Origin: Euptelea pleiosperma | Taxonomy: Eukaryota; Streptophyta; Magnoliopsida; Ranunculales; Eupteleaceae | Direction of reading: 5' to 3' | DNA: 64,000 nucleotides | Assembly (NCBI GenBank): GCA_035048495.1 | Contig: CM068547.1 | Coordinates: forward strand, 30,387,913-30,451,912 | Part shown: one piece after another, positions 34,635-45,975 of the stretch | Numbering within the stretch: the first letter of the stretch is position 1 | Layout: every line of letters starts with the position of its first letter | Program-made: the position numbers and the translations under genes | The notes under the pieces: model-generated | What the model saw: only the letters and a program-made list of their open reading frames with translations | Told to the model about the DNA's origin: nothing | The model's database searches: none

Positions 34635-34925
34635 ATCTTAAAGAGCCACGTAGCATACTTTTAGAGACCAATGATGGCATGGATGTTTGGCCCATCCGGC
34701 CATCCCTATGTGGACCTTCAGACCAAAAAGCCATCCAGATTGATGTTCTATAACCATTGGATTTTTAGTTTTTTTCATGGGTTGATTTTCAACTCATGGG
34801 ATTGGAGCATTATTTTGAGGTATTCGGATCCAATGGCTATAAATTACCAATCGGGCTAAATTTTGGTATATGGTCATTAGTCTCTAAAAGTGTGCCACGT
34901 GGTGCCCAACCGCCTAGATAAAAAA
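34635..34925. repeat. Family A MITE
   Basis: 'gccacgtagcatacttttagag' at the left and 'gtgtgccacgtggtgc' at the right, with the usual central words. Confidence 0.7.
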
Positions 34926-35316
34926 AATGTTAGGATCAAAGTTTTCCTTGCCCCTGCCCCCACTTTGACAGGGGGCCGTTCATTTCCATCAATCAAGTGA
35001 AAAATCAAATTTTAGGAATATTGTCATTACATTATTCTTCGCATGAAAACCATCAAGGGGTAAATGTGGAATCTACTACTTGATGTAAACATGTGGTGTA
35101 ACATTCATTATTAGATCAAGCGGCAACGACTTTTAGACAAATAGGCAAGGAATCGCAGCTGATACACCGACCCCTATCTCATCGGTGCACTAATACTTTT
35201 TTAGATTTTTTTTTTGTCTTAATAATTTATTTATTTTTATTTAAATTATATTTGACATCAGCTAACGTCACGGGTCAACCCAGTTAACCCAACGGTTTGG
35301 GAACATTGATTACTTC
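34926..35316. other. Non-coding stretch
   Basis: No recognised feature. AT-rich around 35200-35250. Confidence 0.3.
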
Positions 35317-35648
35317 CATGGTTTAAAAAATGGCTGTTATAACGAAATTAACAGCCATTATAACGGATTTGGAACTCTCAGGCCCGTTACATTATGTACA
35401 TTTTAATGCTCAGAAAATAATGGCCATTACTTTCGTTACAATGGCTGTTATTTTTCCGTTATAAAGAAAATAACAACCCATGTTTCTGAAAAAAATAGTT
35501 AAAAAATGTCTGTTATTTTCGTTATTTCCCATTATTTTCTGTTTTTGGCCCCTGTATGTTACAATCAGTTATAACGGCCATCATAAGGGAAAAAACGGTA
35601 ACGCCCCCAGTTTGTTATACAGCTATAACGGTGCCCTTTTAAACCTTG
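35317..35648. mobile_element. hAT MITE, family B (GTTATAACGG subtype)
   Basis: Ends CATGGTTTAAAA and TTTAAACCTTG. The flanking octamers attacttc and gttactag share the central 'ttact' only, suggesting an aged duplication. Confidence 0.75.
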
Positions 35649-35689
35649 GTTACTAGTTCCTAACTTCGTGTTTGGGTGGTAAAACATCG

Positions 35690-36030
35690 GTTGCCGGCCA
35701 CAAAATGAGCCATATGGCACACTATTAGAGTGCACTGACCGTATGGATGTTTGGCCAGTCCCTCGGTGGACCTGCAAACCAATAATCAGCTTGATTAGTC
35801 ATTTACAACCTTTGGATCTTTGCAGCTCAACAATGCTCAAATTCATACGGTTAAAATGAACCCATGAAAATAACTTTCATCCAACGCTCAGAAATCACTT
35901 ATCAGACCGATTTTTTGTTTACAGGTGCACCGAGGGACCGGCCAAACATCCAGACAGTCAGCGTCCTCTAATAGTGTGCCACATGGCTCCTATTGTGACC
36001 CGTTGTGACTGTTTTACTCTGTTTCGGGTA
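35690..36030. repeat. Family A MITE
   Basis: 'gccggccacaaaatgagcca' at the left and 'gccacatggctcctattgtg' at the right, with the central palindrome intact. Its left edge abuts the hAT MITE. Confidence 0.75.
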
Positions 36031-36166
36031 TCTGGAATTTGGACAGCAGTAATTAGTGCCTCGTAAATTTTGGGTCATCTGATAAGAAAGCAAAACTGTG
36101 ATAGCGCCATGCAGCCGTCCTAAGTCAAATTTTAATGTCCGTAAAGTGAAGCGAGTGAGTTCAGCT

Positions 36167-36194
36167 GAGCCGAGCCGAGCCGAGCCGAGCCGAG
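36167..36194. repeat. (GAGCC)n microsatellite
   Basis: Five pentamer units (GAGCC) beginning at 36167, ending in a variant GAGTC. Confidence 0.85.
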
Positions 36195-36289
36195 TCCCGT
36201 ACGACTCAGCTAGCTGGGAAAAGTCTCTGAAAATACAAAAAACGATGGTTGGTGGGGGAAACGGGATAATGCTGACATAGATTTTCTAA

Positions 36290-36530
36290 TTTTGATACGA
36301 TTGATGTTACCGTTAAGTACGGCAATGCGATCTCGTGGCTCGGCTCGAAAAGATGCTTCAGTCGGCTTGCTAAGATACTTCAGCAGTAGTTTCCACATAC
36401 AGTATCCGTCAATCTGGATCCTCAAAATTGCAAATTGATGGGCCCACCTCAGGTGATGGACCCGTCTTCCAACAACCAAATGAATTAGGTAGCATTGCCG
36501 TACTCAACGGTAACATCAATCGTATCAAAA
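36290..36530. mobile_element. MITE with ~39-bp inverted repeats and TAA duplication
   Basis: Starts TTTTGATACGATTGATGTTA and ends with its inverted copy. The arms match over about 39 bases with one difference (ttaagtacgg / ttgagtacgg). TAA flanks both sides (36287-36289 and 36531-36533). The 3-bp duplication suggests a PIF/Harbinger- or CACTA-type origin. Only one copy was noticed. Confidence 0.8.
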
Positions 36531-36564
36531 TAAGCCTAACGCCTTTGCTCAACGAATAAAATTT

Positions 36565-37262
36565 TGATAACTGCGCAATATGAGCCACGTGGCACACTCT
36601 TAGAGGACTCCGACCGTGTGGATGTTTTTCCAATCCCTAGGTGAACCTACAAACCAAAATTCAGCCTGATTAGTGATTTCTAGGCGTTGGATTGGTATGT
36701 AGCTCCAGGTAGGGATGTGCCCAATATCCATTCAGTCAATGGTACCGAAAGAGTGTGGCGCATGGCTCATAAAGTAGATCTTTGCTGACTGCCGCGGGTC
36801 AGCAATGTTGCTGACCGCCCACAATATAGGCCAAGTGGCACACTCCTAGAGGACACTGACCGTATCAAATTTTTTTTTTGTAGTCACCATCGTGGGAGGG
36901 CCCCACGGATTAGCGGGTGAAACCTGAACGGACCGGTCAAGCCGGTAAAGGGTTTTCTACTCGGAAATCTACCTGTGTGGGTTTGACCCCATAATATAGG
37001 CCAAGTGGCACACTCCTAAAGGAAATCTACCGTATCAATCTTTGTACCCCCAAATAATGGTCATTAATGCTCAAATTACACGATAAAAATCAATCCATGA
37101 AAACGACTTTAATTCAATGCTTAATTTTCGGTCTGTACGTCCATCTAAGGTTGGGCCAAATATCCAAAAGGTCAGAGACTCAGAAATATCTAAAAATATG
37201 CCACGTGGCTTATCTTTGGCGGTACGTAACTTTGCTGACTGGCGGCGGTCAGCAAAGTTCTC
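36565..37262. repeat. Two family A MITEs, the second broken by an insertion
   Basis: Copy one, about 36565-36785, has GCCACGTGGC at about 36583. Copy two, about 36800-37262, has outer TTGCTGACCG/CGGTCAGCAA. Its left arm is present twice ('ataggccaagtggcacactc' at 36829 and 36998) around a 110-bp stretch with a T-run at its left edge. Confidence 0.65.
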
Positions 37263-37369
37263 CTCGTGCAGGAGTCGTTGTTGATTAAAGGCGGACTGTC
37301 AATGAATGCGGACTTGCAGATCACATGGAGGGGGTGGGGAATTTTTGATGCAAAGGACACTGGTGACGT

Positions 37370-37640
37370 ACGTAGCACATTTTTTTGGGCCCACTTACGG
37401 TATGGACGTTTTGCCTATTCCTTGTTCGAAATACACACCGAAAAATCTCGATGGATGATTTATAGCCCTTGATTTTAGTATCAAAAACCATGTTTGAATC
37501 CAAAGGCTAGAATCATTTCTAAAAAGTGAATTGCTAAAGATAACAAGCATCCACTGCATATCGAGTCCTTTGCATCAATAAATGCCGTTATTGGTCAAGA
37601 AAATATGTCCACCCCTCAAATTTCCACGTGGAACATCTTT
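37370..37640. repeat. Family A-related MITE, decayed
   Basis: 'gggcccacttacggtatgga' at the left and 'ccacgtggaacatctttcgg' at the right. The centre is diverged. Confidence 0.5.
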
Positions 37641-37706
37641 CGGGCCCACTTCTCCCATGAAATTTTTTAGGAGTGGAGATCCAGGATGCACGAAGGATTT
37701 GAAGAA

Positions 37707-38085
37707 GGGTCAAGGTCGGGGGGACAATCATTTTTGACAACCATTTTGGCGGACCCACATAGAAGATGAATCAATGGCTGATTTTTGGTGATGATGATCT
37801 CCTCACCATATAAATCATCCCAGTAAAAAATCAGCCGATTCTGAAATTTCTAACCCCATCAAATGTAGTTTTCAAGTTACACGGAAAAAATAGACGGTCC
37901 ATAATTCTTCAACTTCTAAACCAGTCTAAGAATATCGGAATGATTTAAATTTTTGTAAAGGTGATCTCCTCACCATAGAGATCATCCTCACCAACTCAGC
38001 CATTGATTCATCTTTTATGTGGGTCCACCAAATGGTTATCATAAAAAATAGTTGTCAAAAGATGGTTGTCCCCCGATCCCGACCC
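37707..38085. mobile_element. Family C MULE MITE, 9-bp target duplication (8/9)
   Basis: Ends GGGTCAAGGTCGGGGGGACA and the inverted 'tgtcccccgatcccgaccc'. The flanks tttgaagaa (37698-37706) and ttcgaagaa (38086-38094) differ at one base. The palindrome covers most of the 379 bp. Confidence 0.86.
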
Positions 38086-38630
38086 TTCGAAGAATTGGGT
38101 GTATAAGACCAACACACTTGGCTACATCACTTGTTCCTGGGTAACACCAGCACAAGGGTATGTTTGGATCGCCATTTTTTTTGCGCAGGAAAATGATATT
38201 TTTGAAGGTTCTTTTTCTTGCAAAATATATATTTTTTGGTTTCAAAAATTGGTGATCCCAACCCGAGTTAGCTATTCAACATATGATAAAAATACGGTTC
38301 GGAAAGTTCCGAATATAATTCGTCGAAAATATATTTAAAATTTGGCAAAGAATGAAATTTAATAAAAAGTATTAAAAAATTAATTATTATTATTTTTTTT
38401 TGCAATTTCTTTTTTCACATTTAAAAATAAATTTGACCCTTCAAATAATTCAAGAATAATTCGTGTAAGTGCATCATGCTTTGATGGAAGACAAACCATG
38501 AGAGAACATGATTTTTGTAGGTAAGTAGTTAGGATAAGGTTTTGTTGATTTGATTGATTGATTGATCCAACATTGTGAATCCAAGGACCATTATACTCCT
38601 TAAGATGGGGCAGGTGAAACTTCGCTGACC
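38086..38630. other. Tourist-like relic and AT-rich sequence
   Basis: 38155-38270 looks like a decayed Tourist MITE ('ggtatgtttggatcgcc'). 38330-38470 is very AT-rich. No gene seen. Confidence 0.35.
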
Positions 38631-38634
38631 GTTG

Positions 38635-39235
38635 ACAGTCTCACCACCCAATTATGAGCCACGTTTCACATTTTTAGAGGACAGTACTGGCCTTAAGGAT
38701 GTATGGCCAATCCCTAGGTGGATAAACAAACGAAAATTTTGAAAAATCAGTTTAATTGGTGATTTCTAACCGTTCATTTAGTTTTTTAATCAAGTTGATT
38801 TTTGGTATATGTTGGTCCACCAAGAGGTATACCAAACATCAATTAGGTCAGTGGGCCCTAAAGTGGGAAGGTGCGACTTCAAATTTTGAAGTCCCTATGA
38901 GACAGCAAATATTTTCTCCAAGGTTAAGGTCCTCCGGTGTCCGGATGGTCTCACTTATTTGTCCCACTCATTCTTTTGGCCACGTGGCCCATTCTTTTGG
39001 CCTACTGACCCATGAATATTTGTCCCACTCATTAGTTGATCAGCCGGATTGGTAATTTATGGCCATTAGATTTTCTTACAGTTTTCATCAAGTGATTTCT
39101 TGCCGTCGGATATTAGCATTTTTTGGGTAGTCAAATCAAATGGCTGGAAATCATCAATTAAGGCTATTTTTAGTGTGCAGTCCACTAATGAGTGGGCTAA
39201 AAATTCATACGTATGAGACGCTCGGCCCAGGTTGT
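38635..39235. repeat. Two decayed family A-related MITEs
   Basis: About 38635-38870 ('tgagccacgtttcacatttt') and about 38980-39235 ('ggccacgtggcccattcttt'). Both keep the central words but have lost clear ends. Confidence 0.5.
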
Positions 39236-39534
39236 TCATTGGCATTTATAGTCAACGCAATTGACCCGAGTAAATGGAGGAGATTCAAATATTTTAAAAA
39301 TGTTGGATGTTTTGTAAATTAACCAATAAAGTAAAGGAGAAGAAAAAGTTCCATTTTAATTTTTAAAGTTCGAAAAAATGTGAAAGGTTTTCTAGGGAGT
39401 CACACTAGAGTTTGTTCCCTGTGTTCTTACTGTGCACTGAATGCTAACGTGGCAAATCCGGTAAATCCAGACTGTCTGTCCAACCACTAGAGGAACCTCA
39501 GGATTACTAACACGCCCTCGTACTCCAGTGTACA

Positions 39535-39895
39535 TAACGAAAATAACGACCTTTGTAACGGATTCGGACCTCCCCAATTACATTATGTACCATTTTAACA
39601 CTCAGAAAATATGGGCCGTAATTCTTGTTATAAAAACTGTTATTTTTCTATTATAACGAAAAGAACAACCATTATTTTCAGAGAATTTTTTAAAAAAAAT
39701 ACCATTATTTTCCGTTATGTTTTTATTGAAAATGTGAAATTCAAATTTAGAATTTAGCCGCCGTTTTTTTCCCCATTTTTTTCTTCTTTTGCCCTTGAGC
39801 GTTACAATTCGTTATAATGGCCGTTATAACGGAAAAATGGTAACGTCCCCAGTCTGTTATACCGTTATAACGGGTCCTCCTTTATACCGTAGAGT
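39535..39895. repeat. hAT MITE, family B, ends lost
   Basis: 'cgttataatggccgttataa' and 'ggtaacgtccccagtctg' words identify the GTTATAACGG subtype; the CAAGG-type ends are degraded. Confidence 0.6.
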
Positions 39896-40580
39896 CCTTT
39901 GGTCTCGCCACATCAGCTTCACAAGTGTGCAAAGCCTGACTGTGCAGAAACGAAGTCTATCTTGTCAACCCAGGATACCCTTTCTGTTTTGAAATGGGTA
40001 TCCACTGGGTCTAATTTTCTGGCCCATAAATTGGGCGTTGAACGCGTAAGTTAGTCCCCTCCCTACATTTACATTAGTGGAGAAAAAAGCATAGTTTAAA
40101 TAAAGCACTAAAAAAAATAAAAATAAAATAAAAAGAAGTGATAATGTACAACCTGTTTATGGGACCCACATTGCTGGGTCAATATATACATGACAGTCAT
40201 GATAATCATAATCCATGTTAACATTCCAACTTGTTTGATTTGTTCATTAGAATATATTATTCTTGTTTGATTGCCCCATCCATACATCTAGTGCACATGC
40301 GAAGCATGTTCAACCCTTTGATCACTAGACCATCTAGAAAATCTGTTAGGTCAAAGATTTGACTTGATCAAACGATTCAAACCATTTGATCTGTGGCATG
40401 TTTCTCATAGTCAACTAAGAAGAACCTTGTTTTATTTTAAGAAGTAAGAAAAATTAATGCAATTTCTTATTTAAAAAAACTTAATTAAACTTTTAAGATC
40501 AGTTTTTTTTGTGTGGCTCCAAGCTGAATGCTTTGAGCCCTAGATTCAGGAGGTTCGGCTCCCCAAGCCATTTCAGGTTA

Positions 40581-40581
<1 letters not shown>
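39896..40581. other. Non-coding stretch
   Basis: No gene. GGTTCGGCTCCC at 40554 resembles a polymerase III B box but has no matching A box. Confidence 0.3.

Positions 40582-40611
<30 letters not shown>
40582..40611. repeat. (TTA)n microsatellite
   Basis: About nine TTA units, directly upstream of the family C MITE. Confidence 0.85.
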
Positions 40612-40655
40612 TCAAAGAGAAACGCTAGGCCTGCTTGAGCAGGTGTTTTGATAAT

Positions 40656-41019
40656 GGGCCGCGCTCGGGGGACCCCATTTTTTACCCCCATTTTGGCGTA
40701 CCCACATAGAAGATGAATCAATGCCTGATTTTTTTGGTGAAGATGATATCTATGGTGAGGAGATCATCCTCACAAAATTCAAATCATTCCGATATTTGTA
40801 GACTGGTTTAGAAGTTGAGGAGTTATGGACTGTCGATTTTTACTGTGTAACTTGAAAACCAAATTTTAATGGGGTTAGAAATTTCAGAATGGGCTGATTG
40901 TTGTAGAGGTGATCTATATGGTGAGGAGATCATCCTCACCAAAAATCAGCCATTGATTCATCTTCTACGTTGGTACACCAAAATGGGTGTTAGAAATGGG
41001 GGTCCCCTGAGCTTGGCCC
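40656..41019. mobile_element. Family C MULE MITE, 9-bp target duplication (8/9)
   Basis: Ends GGGCCGCGCTCGGGGGACCC and the inverted 'ggggtcccctgagcttggccc'-type end. The flanks tttgataat (40647-40655) and tttcataat (41020-41028) differ at one base. The palindrome is almost complete over 364 bp. Confidence 0.86.
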
Positions 41020-41099
41020 TTTCATAATTTACATAGTTGCTTAATTACCAAAATACCCTTATACAACAAAGAGGGCGAGTATATTTATATATGAGATGT

Positions 41100-41432
41100 G
41101 ATAAATCTACGCCCAATTCTTACATCCAATTACTGTACCCAATGTTGGGATCTACACAGAGATCCTCTTGGGCAATCCAACCACACATTGAGTTGTTCAT
41201 ACCGTGGTGATCATCTCGCAAAAAATCAGTCCATTCTGTAATTCTTAACCTCATGAAAAGTTGACTTGAATTTGAAAAATCCACGCCATCCAATTAAACA
41301 GGTACTTTAGGTCAACTTTTCATACAGTTATCGATATGTCAAAATTTTTTTTTTTTTTTGATGACTATAAACACAATGATCTCTATATGGACCTACCATC
41401 TGGTATAGGAATCAATTGGGCGTAGATTTATC
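41100..41432. repeat. Family C-related MITE
   Basis: Ends GATAAATCTACGCCCAATT and the inverted 'aattgggcgtagatttatc'. The inside shares 'atccaaccacacattgag' with the copies at 31758 and 59047. The flanks do not match. Confidence 0.65.
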
Positions 41433-41759
41433 CTCTATAATATAGTTGGGATAAAGTTACTAATGCTTTTAGACTTATAAAATGACACACAGTCGTAGGG
41501 CCTTCATACAGTGGAGTTAAGGGCCGATGTTTTACCTGATCACCATAGAGATCATCCTAACCAAAAATCAGCAATTTCTAAAACTTCTAGTTCTCTGTAC
41601 ATTGTTAGATTCATTGACGACTTCTCTCGGTTCACCGTGATTTGTTTTATAAGGCTTAAATCTTAAGCTTTGAATGATGATAGGTGTGCGACCAGGGTGG
41701 GTCCTAGGCCTCTGGGTTTTGGATGAATATATAGTTCAAATTGCAAGTTGTTCCTCTTA
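41433..41759. other. Non-coding stretch with a family C fragment
   Basis: 41520-41590 carries 'accatagagatcatcctaac' and the adjoining family C words. The rest is unassigned. Confidence 0.35.
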
Positions 41760-42067
41760 GGCCGTGTTTGATTACCAAGTGGGAAAATTGCATTTTCCTT
41801 AGGAAAACACAACTGTCCATTGTTAGATAGCCATTATAAATCTGTATAATTTTTCCTAACTAGGCATTTAAATATGGATAATTTTTCCTACTAAGCTTGG
41901 AATTCATTTCTCATCCAGATAGGTGAGAATTCATTTCCACCTGAAAATACACCTTAATTTTCTCACATGACTGAAATATGTGCTCTCAGTTGCAATCAAT
42001 CCGCCATTTAAGGCATATCCCAGATGTATTTTCTAGGGAAAATTTTCTGTGCAATCAACACATGGCC
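41760..42067. mobile_element. PIF/Harbinger-like MITE, TTA duplication
   Basis: Ends GGCCGTGTTTGATTACC and the inverted 'caatcaacacatggcc'. TTA at 41757-41759 and 42068-42070. Same family as 26045, sharing 'ggtgagaattcatttccac' type words. Confidence 0.82.
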
Positions 42068-42291
42068 TTAGTAACCCTATCAAATATCAACCTATATTTA
42101 ACGGCGAAAATAGAAAGTCCAAAACTTTTCAACTTGTAATCCACTTTTTGCAAAGCTACAAATGTTGGAATTGGCATGTGGACCCCACTTTTTGAGGAGT
42201 ATGATCTCTTCGCGCATCTGCATGTGGACCCCACATTCATATTAGCAGTGGCGGAGCCAACTTTCTAAAGTTATTAAAGCAATAATTTTTT

Positions 42292-43154
42292 GGGAATTTT
42301 TGACACACACCCCCACCCCCCATGTTATCTTTAAAATTTGACATACCCCCCCACAATTTGAAAAAGTTGACATACCCCCCTATGACTCGGTCCACTATCA
42401 TTTGACCAGTGTTGATCCGAGTTGACTTCCAAATTTTGTATTAAATGGCAAAAATGCCCTTGTCTTCAAGCTTGGAACAAGGGTTTGGGCCAAAAACCCC
42501 CAAACCCTAAATCAAAAGGCTGTGGGGATGGCCGGCCAAGAGATTCCAATGAGTTGGCCGCCCATCACCGGCGACCAACCCATCGAAGTCTCATGGCCAA
42601 CTGGCTACCACTCCAGCAATAATTTTAAACTCAAGGTTACAAAAAAAAAAAAAAAAAAAAAAAAAAATCGAAGCATACAATTTTAATTTTAAAATTTTCA
42701 TTAACAAAAATGAAAAACAAGACAAAGCAATTTATATTTCAAACTTTTGAGATGTGGATTTTGGAAAAATGGGTTCTTTCAATTTTAAAATTTCATTCTA
42801 CAATAAAATTCATAAAAAGAAATCTCGTTCCTTCATGAGTTTTGTTTATTTTTTTCGAGTTTTTTTTCTTCTCAATCTTTGTTTAATTCATCAAAACACT
42901 AAAAAAAATCTCAAGTTTACCAACATGGATTTTAAATTTTATTTTTAATCTCATCTTTTCATGTTTGATTTGGGGTATGGGTTTTGGCTTAAACCCAAAC
43001 CCTTATTCTAAGGTTGAAGACAAGGGCACTTTCATCCTTTAATACAAAATTAGGTAGTCAACTCGGGTCAACACTGGTCAAATGACAGTGGACCGAGTCA
43101 TAGGGGGATATGTCAAATTTTAAAGATAACGTGGGGGATATGTCAAAAATTCCC
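42292..43154. mobile_element. 863-bp palindromic element
   Basis: Starts GGGAATTTTTGACA and ends with the inverted form. The arms (about 250 bp) share 'atgactcggtccact', 'tgaccagtgttga' and 'gcccttgtcttcaa'. A poly(A) run of about 29 lies at 42639-42667. The flanks taatttttt and tattttttt match at 8 of 9 but are low-complexity. Pieces of the same family occur at 55565 and 62000. Confidence 0.7.
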
Positions 43155-43254
43155 TATTTTTTTTCTTCCAAAAATAGTCTTTTAAACTTGGAATGACCAC
43201 CCTGGTCGATGATAATCTTGGACAAAAAATTTGCTGTGTCCCATGAACTGCACC

Positions 43255-43925
43255 CCGGGTCAAGTATTTTCAAGCCCACCGCCCACTGGTCCATGCCCCA
43301 TGGACGGACACACCAAAAATCAATTTGATGGGTGATTTCTTGCAGTTGGCTTTTAGGACTTCAAAAAAAATCAAATCGCAATGGCTAGAAATCACTAACT
43401 AAGCTGATTTTTCAGTGAAAATCAGTGTAGGTGCGCCAAATGGTGAACCAGATATCCATGGTTGGCCCCAAAGAGTGTGCCATGTGGCAATTTTGGGAAT
43501 GGGTCTTCAAGCCCGGGGGCCGAGGACAACAAACTCAGGCTTGTTATACTTTCAGTGAGGGAGCCAGGCCCTCAACTTTGAATGTTTGGCTCATCCATAA
43601 GTGGACCACATAGATGACCACCCTTAACTTTGAGCCACATCCAACACTCTTACAGATCACTGACCCGTAGGGATGTTTGGCCTATCCCTAGGTGGACCTA
43701 TATACCAAGAATAAGTGATTTCCGTTGGATCTGAGTACCCCTAATAATGCTTGAATCCGACGGTTAAATACATTTTCATGAAAAAGAGTCCAATCCAACG
43801 GTAGAAATCACTAATTAGGCTGATTTTTGGTCCCAAGGGATGGGCCAAACATCTGTACAGTCAATGGTCTCTAAGATTGTGCCACATGGCTCATATTGTG
43901 GTCCATCATCAACGTTGATGACTGA
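43255..43925. repeat. Two family A MITEs nested in the hAT element
   Basis: About 43255-43500 is the GGGCCCACT-like subtype with 'gtgtgccatgtggcaatttt'. About 43600-43925 is a standard copy ending 'gccacatggctcatattgtgg'. Confidence 0.65.
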
Positions 43926-44019
43926 CGTCCTTCATCAAAGATTTATTCAAACTAAAATAATTGTCGTTGCAAGTTGATGGGCTTTAATTGCCCCCATTTC
44001 TATGTAGGGTAATTCTATC

Positions 44020-44344
44020 CAAGGTTTAAAAGGGGCCGCTATAACAGTATAGCGGATTGGGGTGTTATCATTTTTTGTTATAGCGAATTGTAATGCTTAG
44101 GGGCAAAATTGGAAAATAATGGAAAAAAATGGTGCTAATGTTCAAAATTCCAATAAAAATAACGGGAAAAAAAGGCACTAAAGTTCAAAATTAAAAATTT
44201 GAATTTAAAAAAAAAAATAACAGAAATAATGGGCTTTTTTCACAAATTTTCTCAGATTTAAAACGGTACATAACGTAACGGGGGAGGTCCGAATCTGTTA
44301 ACACAGACGTTATTTTCATTATAATGGGCGTTTTTTAAACCATG
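44020..44344. mobile_element. hAT MITE, family B, perfect 8-bp duplication
   Basis: Runs from CAAGGTTTAAAAGGGGCC to TTTAAACCATG. The octamer attctatc stands at 44012-44019 and 44345-44352. It defines the ends of the whole family in this window. Confidence 0.92.
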
Positions 44345-44691
44345 ATTCTATCAATTAAAAATGTCATCAGTGTTATTGACATTGTCGGTAACTCCCACTT
44401 GCGGCCTTGCCCACCCTTCAACAAAATCCTGGCTCCGCCACTGCATATTAGTCATTATATTAGTCACATAAGCATGAGTCAATGTAGCCCAACCCATATA
44501 AATATAAGTGATAAGCAAGTTGCATCAGAGAAAAAGAATGTGGGGTGTGTGTGTGGGGTCATGTCCATGTAATAGAAAAATAGGTGCTTGCGTGGTTCCC
44601 TCCTTGAAAAGGTAGGCGTCCACCTCATTCCAGGGCACCTCCAGCTTTGCTAACCATTTCTTTCTTTTATACTTTTATCTTTATAAATCGA

Positions 44692-45070
44692 GAAAAACTT
44701 TGATGACAGGACCCTGTCATTGAGGCCGATGACAACAAGGCGCAATATAAGGCATGTGGCATACTCTTAGAGGATTCGGACCGTATGGATGTTTTTCCAA
44801 TACCTAGGTAGACCTACAAACCAAAAACCAGCTTGATTAGTGATTTCAAACCTTTGGATCTTTGTACCTCAAATAATGGTCGATAATACTAAAATTCCCA
44901 CGGTTAAGATCAACCACTGAAAATAACTCCAATCCAACGCCTAGAAATCACTAATAGGACTGATTTTTGGTTTGTAGGTCCACCTAGGGATTGGCCAAAC
45001 ATCCATTCGGTCATAGTCTGTAAGAGTGTACCACGTGGCTCATATTGCGCCCTGTCATCGAAGTTTTACT
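44692..45070. mobile_element. Family A MITE
   Basis: Outer ends GA.AAAACTTTGATGACAGG and the inverted 'cctgtcatcgaagttttact'. The right arm has CCACGTGG (about 45031), the left arm the decayed form 'gcatgtggcatac'. Confidence 0.75.
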
Positions 45071-45975
45071 CCTATAAATCAATCCTAATCTTTTTATTTT
45101 TATTTTTTTGAACTCTTAAGTTGACTGGTTTGTCGAGCTCCATGAGATGAGAGATGGGTCATCCTTTCATGAAAATATTATTATATTTATTTATAATCTT
45201 TTTCAAGTCCCTTTTGAATGCTAGAACAATACAAACTTACGTGGGCCCACCATCAATAACCAGGTTTTTTTCTCATCCACAAAACCCTACCTAGACACCC
45301 TCTTTAGAACATTTTTTTTTTTTTTCTTTTTTTGTTGGACTCTTGCCCACAACTTTTTTGACTATTTAAAAAAAGTGGTTAGAGAATATTTGATTGGTGC
45401 AATTTTTAGGCAATGTTTTCCTTGATGAGACGGTACATCGATTGATCGGATGGTCTGGATCGATGGGTTTTTGCGATATGATGGGGTTGGTCAAAGTATA
45501 AAGATAGGGATCATGTTGTAGTTCAGTTGGTTGACGTTCTACATTGCATATGAGGGGTGGGCCAGGTGGCTGGTTTTATCGTAGTTTACCTACCAGATAA
45601 ATAAAAAATTTGAAAAGAAAAAAGGATTAATGATGAACTCTTTTGAAGAAGTTTTGGATAATTTTTCTTGAATTTAAAATCAAATGAATACAAGGGTTGG
45701 TTAGGTTTTTTTTTTCTAAACCGTGGGTATCGGGGTTTCTTAGAGCAACCGACTAGTTCCCCCGGGCACGATAGTCACCCCTTCCATACGTGCCGGAGTG
45801 TACTGGGAGGGTTAATGTCGACTGAGCCACTTATTACCCTACTCTTTCCAGGGGGTGGCACCTAGGAGAGATGAACTCAGAACCTCCTGCTTTTTTTAGT
45901 GGAGTTCTGGCCACCATCGTGAGTTTTTCAATGGGGCCCATTGACAGCCCTACACTCTCATTAGGTGGGTGGACA
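45071..45975. other. Non-coding stretch with SINE-like pieces
   Basis: 45518-45560 has TAGTTCAGTTGGTTGAC, fitting a polymerase III A box. 45725-45895 is related to the SINE-like element at 26340 ('cttagagcaaccgactagt'). No gene seen. Confidence 0.4.

Larger units (their letters stand above)
42246..44443. mobile_element. hAT element (13-bp perfect inverted repeat, 8-bp duplication) filled with nested insertions
   Basis: It starts with CAGTGGCGGAGCC and ends with its exact inverted copy. The octamer catattag stands at 42238-42245 and 44444-44451. The termini are typical of plant hAT elements. Inside are a palindromic MITE (42292-43154), two family A copies (43255-43500, 43600-43925) and a family B MITE (44020-44344), leaving only a few hundred bases of its own sequence. 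No transposase is present. Confidence 0.85.
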
